This document shows positions 7,567 to 14,156 of a DNA stretch of 19,380 nucleotides, one piece after another. The stretch is from CAYPZU01 sp964415395 (GTDB lineage Bacteria; Chlamydiota; Chlamydiia; Chlamydiales; SM23-39): NCBI GenBank assembly GCA_964415395.1, contig CAYPZU010000040.1, positions 1 through 19,380 on the forward strand, written 5' to 3'. Every line of letters starts with the position of its first letter. Within the stretch, counting starts at the first letter, position 1. The position numbers and the translations under genes were made by a program. Below the pieces are notes generated by a model, which was not told the origin of the DNA, ran no database searches, and worked only from the letters and a program-made list of their open reading frames with translations.

Positions 7567-8542
7567 CCGTTTCGGCGATCTGCACCGCATTCAACGCAGC
7601 CCCTTTTAAAAGCTGGTCTCCCACAGCCCAAAATTCCAGCGTGTTCGGCTGGCTCGGGTCGATCCGCATCCGCCCGCAGAAGACCTCGTTTTTATCCGTT
7701 GCGTCGAAAGGCGTTGCAAACCGGTTTTCTTTCCTGTTCTCAAACAGTTTGAGTCCAGGCATCTTCGCCAACTCAGCGTAGATCTCGGGAAGCGTAAACG
7801 GCTGGGCGAATTCAACGTTCGCCGCGACAGAATGAGCCCGCAAGACGGGAACCCGCACGCAGGTGGCGCTCATCCGCAATTGGGGAGCGCCGAGAATCTT
7901 GCGCGTCTCCTCGATCATTTTGATTTCTTCTTCCACATAGCCGTTTTCAAGAAGGGGAGAGTTATGGGGATAGAGATTGAACGCGTAGGGGAGGGGATGG
8001 GCGATCGGCTGGCCCGCCAAAGAGGCGCGCGTTTCCTCTTCAAGGCGCCTCAAAAGGGCCATCCCGCCGCCGCTCGCCGCCTGATAGGTGGCGGCGACGA
8101 TCCTCTTAGCTCCCCATTTTCTATGGAGGGGAAAAAGGGGCATGAGCAGCATCGTCGCGGCGCAGTTGGGGGAAGCCGCCGCTCCTTTTTCCCAGCTTAA
8201 GCCCTCACCGTTGATCTCGGGGATAACAAGCGGAACTTCCGGATTCATCCGAAACGCCGAACTCGAATCGACAACGAAGCACTCCGCCTGGCGCGCTTCC
8301 GGAATCCACTGTTTCGAAACCGCAGAGCCTGCGCAGAAAAAGGCGAGTTCCGTCCCGGCAAAGCACCCCGGATGGAGAGTTTCAAGAACGATTTTTTCCT
8401 CTCTGAATGAAATGGATTTCCCCGCCGATTTCGGGGAGGCGAAGCAGCGCAGTCTCCGAACAGGAAAATTTCTCTCCTCAAGCAGCTTGAGGATCAGCTC
8501 GCCCACGACTCCTGTCGCCCCGACGATTGTTGTAAAATACAT
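7511..8542 (-). CDS. asd: Aspartate-semialdehyde dehydrogenase
   Basis: A 343 aa enzyme that reduces aspartyl phosphate to aspartate semialdehyde, the branch point to diaminopimelate/lysine and threonine. The N-terminal NADP-binding motif is VGATGVVGELIL. The catalytic cysteine is Cys127 in SPNCAAT, and the His of the active-site helix lies in RVPVLRAHSVAANVEF. AASGGGMALL and the DSSSAFR segment also match the family. The natural family end is near AETVIGNR; about fourteen further residues, rich in Ala and Arg, are encoded inside the 3' end of the convergent haemagglutinin-like gene. No Shine-Dalgarno site precedes the ATG. A -10-like TATACT (minus strand, 8551-8556) ends 8 nt before it. In chlamydiae this enzyme would feed peptidoglycan/DAP synthesis. 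Confidence 0.95.
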   Translation of the reverse strand: MYFTTIVGATGVVGELILKLLEERNFPVRRLRCFASPKSAGKSISFREEKIVLETLHPGCFAGTELAFFCAGSAVSKQWIPEARQAECFVVDSSSAFRMNPEVPLVIPEINGEGLSWEKGAAASPNCAATMLLMPLFPLHRKWGAKRIVAATYQAASGGGMALLRRLEEETRASLAGQPIAHPLPYAFNLYPHNSPLLENGYVEEEIKMIEETRKILGAPQLRMSATCVRVPVLRAHSVAANVEFAQPFTLPEIYAELAKMPGLKLFENRKENRFATPFDATDKNEVFCGRMRIDPSQPNTLEFWAVGDQLLKGAALNAVQIAETVIGNRREAAAGRRDPAAG

Positions 8543-8556
8543 ACTCGATTAGTATA
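8527..8556. promoter_or_regulatory. Compact divergent promoter region of asd and gmhA
   Basis: Only 22 bp separate the asd and gmhA start codons. On the plus strand TTGTTG (8527-8532) and TAGTAT (8550-8555) are 17 nt apart and would start transcription near 8562, three bases before gmhA. On the minus strand TATACT (8551-8556; five of six consensus bases) would start near 8544, two bases before asd. The two -10 boxes occupy the same bases. Neither gene has a visible ribosome binding site. This is a consensus match only. Confidence 0.35.
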
Positions 8557-8564
8557 GCAACGCT

Positions 8565-9161
8565 ATGAAAAAGAAACTGCTTCAATCCATCGGCGACGCC
8601 GTTTTGGCCATCGAAACGCTGCGGAAACCCGACGGCCTTCTGTTCATCGAGAGCGCCGCTGAGCGGATAGCGGCATGTTTCGAACGGAAGAATAAGATCT
8701 TGATCGCAGGCAACGGCGGAAGCCTTTGCGACGCGATGCATTTCGCAGAAGAGCTGACCGGGCAATTCCGCAAACCGCGCCCCGCGCTCCCCGCGATTGC
8801 TCTGGCCGATCCCGGGCATCTCACCTGCGTCTCGAACGACATGGGCTTCGAACGGGTTTTTTCGCGCGGCATCGAAGCGCTCGGCCAGCCGGGAGATGTT
8901 TTTGTTGCGCTCACGACCAGCGGCAATTCGCCCAACCTGATCGCCGCCGCTGAAATGGCCAAAGCGAAAGGGCTTTTTACAATCGCTTTTCTCGGGAAAA
9001 CGGGAGGAAAAATGAAAGGGCTCTGCGATCTCGAATGGATCGTCTCGGGATTTGCTTTTTCCGACCGGATCCAGGAAGCGCATATGGCCGCGATCCACAT
9101 CCTCATCGAGCTCATCGAAGAGCGCCTTTTTGCCCCTCATGCTGCACTCGCTCAAGTCTAA
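8565..9161 (+). CDS. gmhA: Phosphoheptose isomerase
   Basis: A 198 aa SIS-domain isomerase that converts sedoheptulose 7-phosphate to D-glycero-D-manno-heptose 7-phosphate, the first step to ADP-heptose for lipopolysaccharide core. The phosphate-binding loop is AGNGGSLCDAMHFAEEL (48-64) and a second sugar-phosphate loop is TTSGNSPN (117-124). Zinc-ligand residues line up with the characterised GmhA spacing: His59, Glu63, Gln170 and His178 (intervals 4, 107 and 8). The length is normal (190-200 aa). It begins the gmhA-lpxK-E2 run and overlaps lpxK by 23 nt, which fits an envelope role. A KpsF-type isomerase is a less likely reading, because the GmhA metal-site spacing is exact and there are no CBS domains. 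Confidence 0.92.
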   Translation: MKKKLLQSIGDAVLAIETLRKPDGLLFIESAAERIAACFERKNKILIAGNGGSLCDAMHFAEELTGQFRKPRPALPAIALADPGHLTCVSNDMGFERVFSRGIEALGQPGDVFVALTTSGNSPNLIAAAEMAKAKGLFTIAFLGKTGGKMKGLCDLEWIVSGFAFSDRIQEAHMAAIHILIELIEERLFAPHAALAQV

Positions 9162-10137
9162 ACTGCTTCTCCGGGGCCAAACGCTCATCGAAAGAGGAGC
9201 CTGGTTCTTCGCGCCGCTCAGCTGGATCTGGGGCGCCGTCTCATTTGTTAAAAACTGGCTCTACGACCGCGAGCTTCTTCCCACTGTCCGAGCAAACGCA
9301 GTTGTTGTCAGCGTCGGCAATCTCGTTGCCGGCGGCACAGGAAAAACGCCGCTCGTCCTCCTTCTCGCGAGTCAGTTTCCTCATCGGAAAATCGCCCTCC
9401 TTTCCAGAGGATACGGCCCCGTCGCGGACGAGCCGGCTTTGCTTGCGCGCAGACTGCCCCATGCAAAAGTCTATATTGGGAAAAACCGCTCCGCGCTCGC
9501 TCTTCAGGCAGTTCAAGAGGGCGCTGAGCTGATTTTTCTCGATGACGGATTCCAGCACCGGAAGCTCAGGCGCGATTTTGATCTTGTGATTCTCGACGGC
9601 GCCGATCCCTACGGCAAAGGCCATTTCATCCCGTGGGGCTTTTTGCGCGACAGTCCGAAACGGCTCAAGCAGGCGGCGGCTGTTTTTGTGCGGGGGCCAG
9701 GCTTTCCTGAAGCGATCGAAGTTGAATTGTCGGTCCGCCGCATTCTCGATCTGGAGGGAAATGAAGTTTCCTCTCTCTCCGAGTGGAAGGTTGGGCTGTT
9801 TTGCGGCATCGCAAAGCCTAAATCGTTCCGGAATACGCTCGCCAGCCTGGGCGCTGAGGTTGTGGATGAGTGGATTCTCGCCGATCATGAGCCGGCGGGG
9901 CTCAAACAGCTCTCAGCATTCGCCTCTCGGTGCAAGTCATTGGGCGCGAGAGCCTTGGTTTGTACTGAAAAAGACTTCATCAAACTGGCTCAAAAAATTT
10001 CTTGTCTTTTGCCTATTCTTTTTTTGGAAATGGAGCTGAAGGTCGTCCGAAACCGGGAAAAGTGGGAAATGCTCATTGAAAAAATCGATCAAAAAATCGA
10101 TAATAGCAGCCGCTATGAGCGAAGAAGTAAAAATTAA
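9139..10137 (+). CDS. lpxK: Tetraacyldisaccharide 4'-kinase
   Basis: A 332 aa membrane-associated kinase that phosphorylates the 4' position of the tetraacyldisaccharide 1-phosphate to give lipid IVA in lipid A synthesis. A hydrophobic/amphipathic N-terminal stretch (residues ~20-42, FFAPLSWIWGAVSFV) is typical of the inner-membrane anchor. The Walker A loop is GNLVAGGTGKT (60-70), and the strongly conserved LSRGYG and LDDGFQHRKLRRD (134-146) segments follow, then GADPYGKGHFIPWGFLRD. The C-terminal VCTEKDFIKL matches the family end motif. The ATG at 9139 is chosen over the much earlier open frame because it starts just ahead of the conserved region; it overlaps gmhA by 23 nt. The 3' end overlaps the E2 gene by 23 nt. 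Confidence 0.95.
   Translation: MLHSLKSKLLLRGQTLIERGAWFFAPLSWIWGAVSFVKNWLYDRELLPTVRANAVVVSVGNLVAGGTGKTPLVLLLASQFPHRKIALLSRGYGPVADEPALLARRLPHAKVYIGKNRSALALQAVQEGAELIFLDDGFQHRKLRRDFDLVILDGADPYGKGHFIPWGFLRDSPKRLKQAAAVFVRGPGFPEAIEVELSVRRILDLEGNEVSSLSEWKVGLFCGIAKPKSFRNTLASLGAEVVDEWILADHEPAGLKQLSAFASRCKSLGARALVCTEKDFIKLAQKISCLLPILFLEMELKVVRNREKWEMLIEKIDQKIDNSSRYERRSKN
10099..10104 (+). promoter_or_regulatory. -10-like hexamer upstream of the E2 gene
   Basis: GATAAT matches five of six -10 bases and ends 10 nt before the ATG at 10115, inside the 3' end of lpxK. No clear -35 box or Shine-Dalgarno site is seen. The bases between the hexamer and ATG resemble those before gmhA (both contain ATAGCA and end CGCTATGA). 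It is weak evidence on its own and is listed because the same arrangement recurs in this window. Confidence 0.25.
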
Positions 10138-11281
10138 TTTGCCCAAGTTAGGGGAGAGCATCGTCAGCGCGACGGTGGTCCAGTGGTTCAAGAAAGAAGG
10201 CGATCCCGTCAAACTCGACGAGCCTCTTCTCGAAGTCTCTACCGACAAAGTGAACAGCGAAATCCCTTCTCCTGTTGCGGGCACCCTTCAAAAGATTTTG
10301 GCCGAGCCGAATCAGGAATTGCAGGTTGGAGAACCTCTCGCTGTCGTTTTGACGGGCGCGCCCGTTCCCGCCATGGCCTGCGCCGCAGCGCCTGTCTGCC
10401 CAGCCGCCCAGCAAAAATCGGAAATGGAAGATTTTCTCTCTCCTTCCGTGATGCGCCTCCTGAATGAAAAATCGATCCCGCTCTCTGATCTGGGGAAAAT
10501 CCCCCGTACCGGAGCCGGCAATCGCCTCACCAAAAAAGACGTAGAGGACTACCGCCCTGTTAAAGCGAATTGCTCCATCCAGCACGCTTCCGATGTCGAG
10601 CGCGTCCCTATGTCGGGCCTCCGCAAAGCGATCGCCGACAACATGGTTCGCTCATTCTATGAAGCGCCCCACGCCTCGCTCGTGACCGAAGTCGACGTTA
10701 CACGGATCGTCAAAACGATCCAGGAGCAAAAGCAGGGATTCTTGCAAAAGCACGGCGCGAAACTCAGCATCACTTCTTTCGTCGCGCGCGCCATCTGCCG
10801 CGCTCTCCACGCATTTCCTCTCATCAACTCGTCGCTTGAAGGGGAGACGATCGTCATGAAGCGGTTCGTAAACCTTGGCGTCGCCGTCAGCGTCGACCAG
10901 GGAGTCATGGTTCCCGTTCTGCGCCATGCGCAGAGGCTGGCTCTTCCCGAGATCGCGAAGCAGATTGCCGAGCTCGCCGAAAAAGCGAGAGGCCAAAAGC
11001 TGGCTCCCCCCGATGTCAAAGAGGGGACGATCACAATGACCAATTTCGGTATGACCGGCACCATGATCGGCATCCCCATCATCCGCTATCCCGAAGTAGC
11101 TATCGTGGGACTCGGAGCGATCACCAAAAAAGTGGCCGCTATGCCCGATGATTCGATTGCCATCCGCTCTGTAATGATGGTCTCCCTCACCTTCGACCAC
11201 CGGGTTCTCGACGGCCTCTACGGCTGCGGCTTCCTGAACGAGCTCAAAAAGCACCTCGAAGAAGACCTTTCAGTCGAATAA
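10115..11281 (+). CDS. 2-oxo acid dehydrogenase E2 component (dihydrolipoamide acyltransferase)
   Basis: A 388 aa E2 acyltransferase core of a 2-oxo acid dehydrogenase complex. Domain order: one lipoyl domain (residues 3-80) with the lipoylated Lys45 in VSTDKVN; an Ala/Pro linker; a peripheral-subunit-binding domain (about 107-146, LSPSVMRLLNEKSIPLSDL then GAGNRLTKKDVEDY); and the catalytic domain (160-388) ending with TFDHRVLDG, which holds catalytic His362 and Asp366. The start at 10115 (MSEEVKINLPKLGES) is preferred to the upstream TTG. Substrate class (acetyl, succinyl or branched chain) cannot be fixed; LPKLGESIVSATVVQW recalls the SucB/BkdB side rather than PdhC. No E1 or E3 gene is in the window. 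As I recall, Chlamydia has a similar stand-alone E2 next to kpsF, which matches the nearby kdsD here. Confidence 0.92.
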   Translation: MSEEVKINLPKLGESIVSATVVQWFKKEGDPVKLDEPLLEVSTDKVNSEIPSPVAGTLQKILAEPNQELQVGEPLAVVLTGAPVPAMACAAAPVCPAAQQKSEMEDFLSPSVMRLLNEKSIPLSDLGKIPRTGAGNRLTKKDVEDYRPVKANCSIQHASDVERVPMSGLRKAIADNMVRSFYEAPHASLVTEVDVTRIVKTIQEQKQGFLQKHGAKLSITSFVARAICRALHAFPLINSSLEGETIVMKRFVNLGVAVSVDQGVMVPVLRHAQRLALPEIAKQIAELAEKARGQKLAPPDVKEGTITMTNFGMTGTMIGIPIIRYPEVAIVGLGAITKKVAAMPDDSIAIRSVMMVSLTFDHRVLDGLYGCGFLNELKKHLEEDLSVE

Positions 11282-11340
11282 GTTCCTCATTTCTAAGGAC
11301 TTGCGCGCCTTCTATTTTTGATGATTTTTAAATAAAAATT

Positions 11341-11360
11341 TGATAAAATTGAATAGAGGT
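11341..11360 (+). promoter_or_regulatory. AT-rich promoter-like stretch and strong RBS before the duplicated unknown gene
   Basis: An extended -10-like TG-A-TAAAAT lies at 11341-11349 after a run of A and T. The best -35-like match, TTGATG at 11318-11323, is at a 20 nt spacing, which is long. AGAGGT at 11355-11360 is a good Shine-Dalgarno site five bases before the ATG at 11366. The intergenic AT content is well above that of the surrounding genes, so a promoter between the E2 gene and this gene is likely even if the exact boxes are uncertain. Confidence 0.4.
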
Positions 11361-11365
11361 GCTCT

Positions 11366-12052
11366 ATGGCTATTACGTTTAATCCCAGTTCTTATTTAAC
11401 GAATAATCCCATTCCAGACCGCAACGGAATGTTAAAGGCTTTTTCTGCAATTAATGCAGATATGGCGGCGATCCAGCAAGACCTTGAGGCGCATCCCCCG
11501 AACATCGCCGACGCAAGGAAAAAACTTGCAGATATGATGTCCCAGGCCCAGGCGATGAATACCGAAGCGAATGGCGACATGGCTGCACTCCCTGCGATCC
11601 AGCAGATGATCGGCGTCATCCAGAACATGCAAGCGCTTTTAAACGCAAATCCCCCTGACGTAAAAGGCTGCCTGACTCTATTGAACGACAACGGCGTCAT
11701 CCACAGCGACCTCTCTGCCATATTCCAGGTGATCACGAGCGACCCTCCTGTTCCTGTGCCAGGCCAGCCGAATTATGCCGATCTGCTCAAGCAGGAACTG
11801 CTTCTTGGCAAGTATCTCGAAGAATTTATGGAAGACCTGAGCAAAGGGGACTATAATGCCGCTGATACGATTTACGGCTACGTCCTCACCGCAGCATCCA
11901 AGTTGTACGCAGACGCCAACAACGATCCTTCGATCGCCCCAGAAATCGCCAAGCTTTTAGGATCGATCAGTGATATGCGCCAGCTCTTTCTCTCGGGCGA
12001 CTATCAGGGTTGCCTAGACGTGCTCAAGCAGCTAGGATTCCAACCCCGTTGA
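11366..12052 (+). CDS. Unknown helical protein with an internal duplication
   Basis: A 228 aa protein that I do not recognise. It has no signal peptide or membrane segment and appears mostly alpha-helical and acidic. The sequence is internally repeated: residues 66-110 and 182-224 align with about 14 identities in 43 positions, sharing AN-x-D, P-x-I, a Gly-x-Ile, a Met-x-x-Leu, GCL and a terminal Gly. Within each half there are two helix-turn-helix-like units in which the turn is PPN/PPD (residues 44-46, 96-98) in the first half and GDY (161-163, 211-213) in the second. The N-terminal 20 residues are Asn/Pro-rich (FNPSSYLTNNPIPDRN). It has its own AT-rich upstream region and a good RBS, so it is likely expressed independently. 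It could be a lineage-specific chlamydial protein; a secreted effector is possible but unproven. Confidence 0.8.
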   Translation: MAITFNPSSYLTNNPIPDRNGMLKAFSAINADMAAIQQDLEAHPPNIADARKKLADMMSQAQAMNTEANGDMAALPAIQQMIGVIQNMQALLNANPPDVKGCLTLLNDNGVIHSDLSAIFQVITSDPPVPVPGQPNYADLLKQELLLGKYLEEFMEDLSKGDYNAADTIYGYVLTAASKLYADANNDPSIAPEIAKLLGSISDMRQLFLSGDYQGCLDVLKQLGFQPR

Positions 12053-12076
12053 AATCTGCGTTGAGAAGCGATTGAT

Positions 12077-12643
12077 TCAACAGTCTCTATCTAACTTCCG
12101 CTTGCGCGACTCAGGGAGGGTTGCAGAGATTCTCTCGACTCTCTCGACGAGCCGCGCAGCATCTTCCGTTTCAAAACTAGCCCGCAAACCGGCCGTCTCT
12201 TTGAGAAACGCCCTGACCGTCGCAAGATTGGAGTTAAACGATCTGCATGCTTTTTGCGCGCGGCGCAGGTATTCGCGCCGGTTCTCTTCTGGGCTGTAGC
12301 CTTCTTCCACCGTGTCTGCATAAGTGTCGGGGGAGATGTCCGTTAACTTTTTTACGTCCCTTCTCGACTGCGTGAGTTTTTTCATCAGTTGGTAGAGACT
12401 TTCGGACTGCTCTTCGAATGTTTCCAGGTTTTGAATCGTTCCTGAAAGAACCAGGGGCTTTGGAAATTCATAGAGAAAGTCGGTCAATTCCGGAGTGTGC
12501 AGATAAAACCAGTCCTCGAAGTAGTTCTTAAAGCGGGAAGCCTCCAAGGTCATCTTTATTTTTCGATTAGATCCCTCGCGGCATGTGGGCTGCAGCTCAA
12601 ACCGCGCTAAAAACTGAATCGGACTAGAAACCGGAGAGGCCAT
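12077..12643 (-). CDS. Hypothetical protein downstream of icd
   Basis: A 188 aa protein of unknown function, read from the ATG at 12643, only 2 nt after the icd stop, so it is almost certainly co-transcribed with icd. The sequence is highly charged. The first ~50 residues include Pro- and aromatic-rich stretches (FEDWFYLHTPELTDFLYEFP at 42-61). Residues ~75-185 are predicted helical, with several heptad-like Leu/Arg/Glu runs suggestive of a coiled coil, ending in a basic tail (ESRKRKLDRDC). No signal peptide or membrane segment is seen. It converges on the unknown plus-strand gene at 11366-12052 with 24 bp between the stops. The pairing with icd does not by itself indicate a metabolic role. 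Confidence 0.75.
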   Translation of the reverse strand: MASPVSSPIQFLARFELQPTCREGSNRKIKMTLEASRFKNYFEDWFYLHTPELTDFLYEFPKPLVLSGTIQNLETFEEQSESLYQLMKKLTQSRRDVKKLTDISPDTYADTVEEGYSPEENRREYLRRAQKACRSFNSNLATVRAFLKETAGLRASFETEDAARLVERVERISATLPESRKRKLDRDC

Positions 12644-12645
12644 TT

Positions 12646-14079
12646 CTATCCTTCTGCCGATGAATAGCCCGGCTTTCCGTCGAAATCATAGAGGAACTCA
12701 GATTTGACGACGTCGAGACCTATATGGTCGAAGGCGTGGAGGATCTGGATGGCGTCGTTTTGGGAAACCGTTTTCCCGTCATCCGAGAGAAAGCGGCAGC
12801 GCCACTGCTCGATACAGAAGGTTTCAGGCTGCCCCTGCGGCCAGACCCGCACTCCGCGGTTCGAGATCATCTTTAACCTCAAAGCGCCCACGTTGATGTG
12901 GGAGATTTTTGAGAAAAAGTCGGACAAAACGCCTCTGTGGTACAAGAATACATCGACGCCCGTCAGATGCCTTTTAACAGCGGAAGGCGCATGGGTATGC
13001 TTCAAAGAGGGAGCTGCGGCCTGGTAGACGACCGGCTTTAAAAACTCGGGCGATTTGCCCAGATTTTTCAGCACAGCTTCGCCGAATTCCTGCGTCCCCA
13101 CCTTTTTCTTGCTCGCGCCCTCTTTGTAGATATCATAGGTATGAATCCCTTCTTCGAGCGTCCGGAGCCAGCCGTTGTGGATCCGCATCGCGGCCTCGGG
13201 CTGGCCGATATGGACCAGCATCTGCACCGCCGCGAGGAGAAGTCCCGAAGGGTTCGCCACGTTTTGCCCTGCTCGCCGGGGCGCCGAGCCGTGGATCGCC
13301 TCGAACATCGCCCCTTTTTCCCCGATATTGGCAGAACCTGCGAGTCCCACCGAACCGGCGATCTGCGCGGCGACGTCCGACAGGATATCGCCATAGAGGT
13401 TGGGCATCACCACCACGTCGAACAGTTCGGGCGTGTCGGCCAGCTTCGCCGCCCCGATGTCGACGATCCAAAATTCGTTGAGAATGTCGGGGTACTGCTG
13501 GGCGATCTCGTCGAACACCTTATGGAAGAGCCCGTCCGAGAATTTCATGATGTTGTCTTTCGCGAAGCAGGTCACTTTTTTCCGTCCCTGCCGCTTCGCG
13601 TACTCGAATGCATACCGGACGATTTTTTCAGATCCGGCCCGCGAAATCAGTTTAATCGACGAGCAGACGTCGGGCGTTTGCCGGTATTCGATTCCTGCGT
13701 AGAGATCCTCTTCGTTCTCCCGGACGATCACGACATCCATTTCAGGGTGTTTTGTCTGTACGTAAGGGTAGTAGGAGACGCAGGGGCGCACATTCGCATA
13801 AAGACCCAGCGTCGTCCGGATCGTTACGTTCAGGCTCTTAAAACCTCCGCCCTGGGGCGTCGTGATCGGCGCTTTGAGGAACGCCTTCGTCTGCCGGATG
13901 ACATCCCACATCTTCGGATCCATCCCTGTCGAGAATCCCTTCAGGTACATCTTCTCGCCGATCTCGATCGGATGGATTTCGATCTCAGCGCCCGCGCCTT
14001 TCAGCACATGCAGGGTCGCCTTCATGATCTCCGGCCCAATGCCGTCTCCTTCCGCAACAGAAATAGGAACTTTGCCCAT
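12646..14079 (-). CDS. icd: Isocitrate dehydrogenase, long (Thermus/Rickettsia-like) form
   Basis: A 477 aa isocitrate dehydrogenase, converting isocitrate to 2-oxoglutarate in the TCA cycle. Substrate residues are visible in SLNVTIRTTLGLYANVRP (Ser82, Asn84, Arg88, Arg98) and in VRENEEDLYAGIEYR (Arg120). The metal-binding aspartates lie in NLYGDILSDVAAQIAGSVG. The cofactor site reads HGSAPRRAGQNVANPSG; Arg-Arg where NADP enzymes have Lys-Tyr suggests NADP use by charge. Residues ~350-477 form the extra C-terminal domain of the Thermus/Rickettsia type (LKMISNRGVRVWP, WRCRF). The ATG at 14079 is preceded by AGAGG at a good spacing. It diverges from kdsD, and an unknown gene follows 2 nt after its stop. 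As I recall, Chlamydiaceae lack this step, so the gene suggests a fuller TCA cycle. Confidence 0.94.
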   Translation of the reverse strand: MGKVPISVAEGDGIGPEIMKATLHVLKGAGAEIEIHPIEIGEKMYLKGFSTGMDPKMWDVIRQTKAFLKAPITTPQGGGFKSLNVTIRTTLGLYANVRPCVSYYPYVQTKHPEMDVVIVRENEEDLYAGIEYRQTPDVCSSIKLISRAGSEKIVRYAFEYAKRQGRKKVTCFAKDNIMKFSDGLFHKVFDEIAQQYPDILNEFWIVDIGAAKLADTPELFDVVVMPNLYGDILSDVAAQIAGSVGLAGSANIGEKGAMFEAIHGSAPRRAGQNVANPSGLLLAAVQMLVHIGQPEAAMRIHNGWLRTLEEGIHTYDIYKEGASKKKVGTQEFGEAVLKNLGKSPEFLKPVVYQAAAPSLKHTHAPSAVKRHLTGVDVFLYHRGVLSDFFSKISHINVGALRLKMISNRGVRVWPQGQPETFCIEQWRCRFLSDDGKTVSQNDAIQILHAFDHIGLDVVKSEFLYDFDGKPGYSSAEG

Positions 14080-14100
14080 ACCGCCTCTTGTTTTAGCCTA

Positions 14101-14129
14101 AGCCTACGAGTTTTTTTAGAAGACTTCAA
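14101..14129 (-). promoter_or_regulatory. Candidate icd promoter
   Basis: On the minus strand TTGAAG (14124-14129) and TAGGCT (14101-14106) are 17 nt apart, with a predicted start about 15 nt before the icd ATG and the AGAGG ribosome binding site in between. TAGGCT is immediately duplicated (14095-14100), so a 12-base tandem repeat covers the -10 area. The match to consensus is modest. Confidence 0.3.
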
Positions 14130-14142
14130 GCGTCGGAAATTC

Positions 14143-14148
14143 TAAGAT
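14143..14148 (+). promoter_or_regulatory. -10-like hexamer upstream of kdsD
   Basis: TAAGAT ends 8 nt before the kdsD ATG and lies within an 18-base box (14136-14153) that matches 15 of 18 bases of the box before the haemagglutinin-like gene (4376-4393). No good -35 is seen at 16-18 nt. Transcription from here would give a leader of about two bases. Confidence 0.25.
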
Positions 14149-14156
14149 GACAGGGT

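Noticed and set aside
12048..12081. Inverted repeat GTTGAA/TTCAAC between the convergent unknown genes
   Set aside because: The stem is short with an 18-22 base loop, overlaps a stop codon and has no U-run, so a terminator cannot be claimed.
13141..14145. A 334-codon open frame on the plus strand across icd
   Set aside because: It lies entirely opposite the well-supported icd gene and its upstream region, has no family features, and is a typical shadow of a gene with GC-rich third positions.
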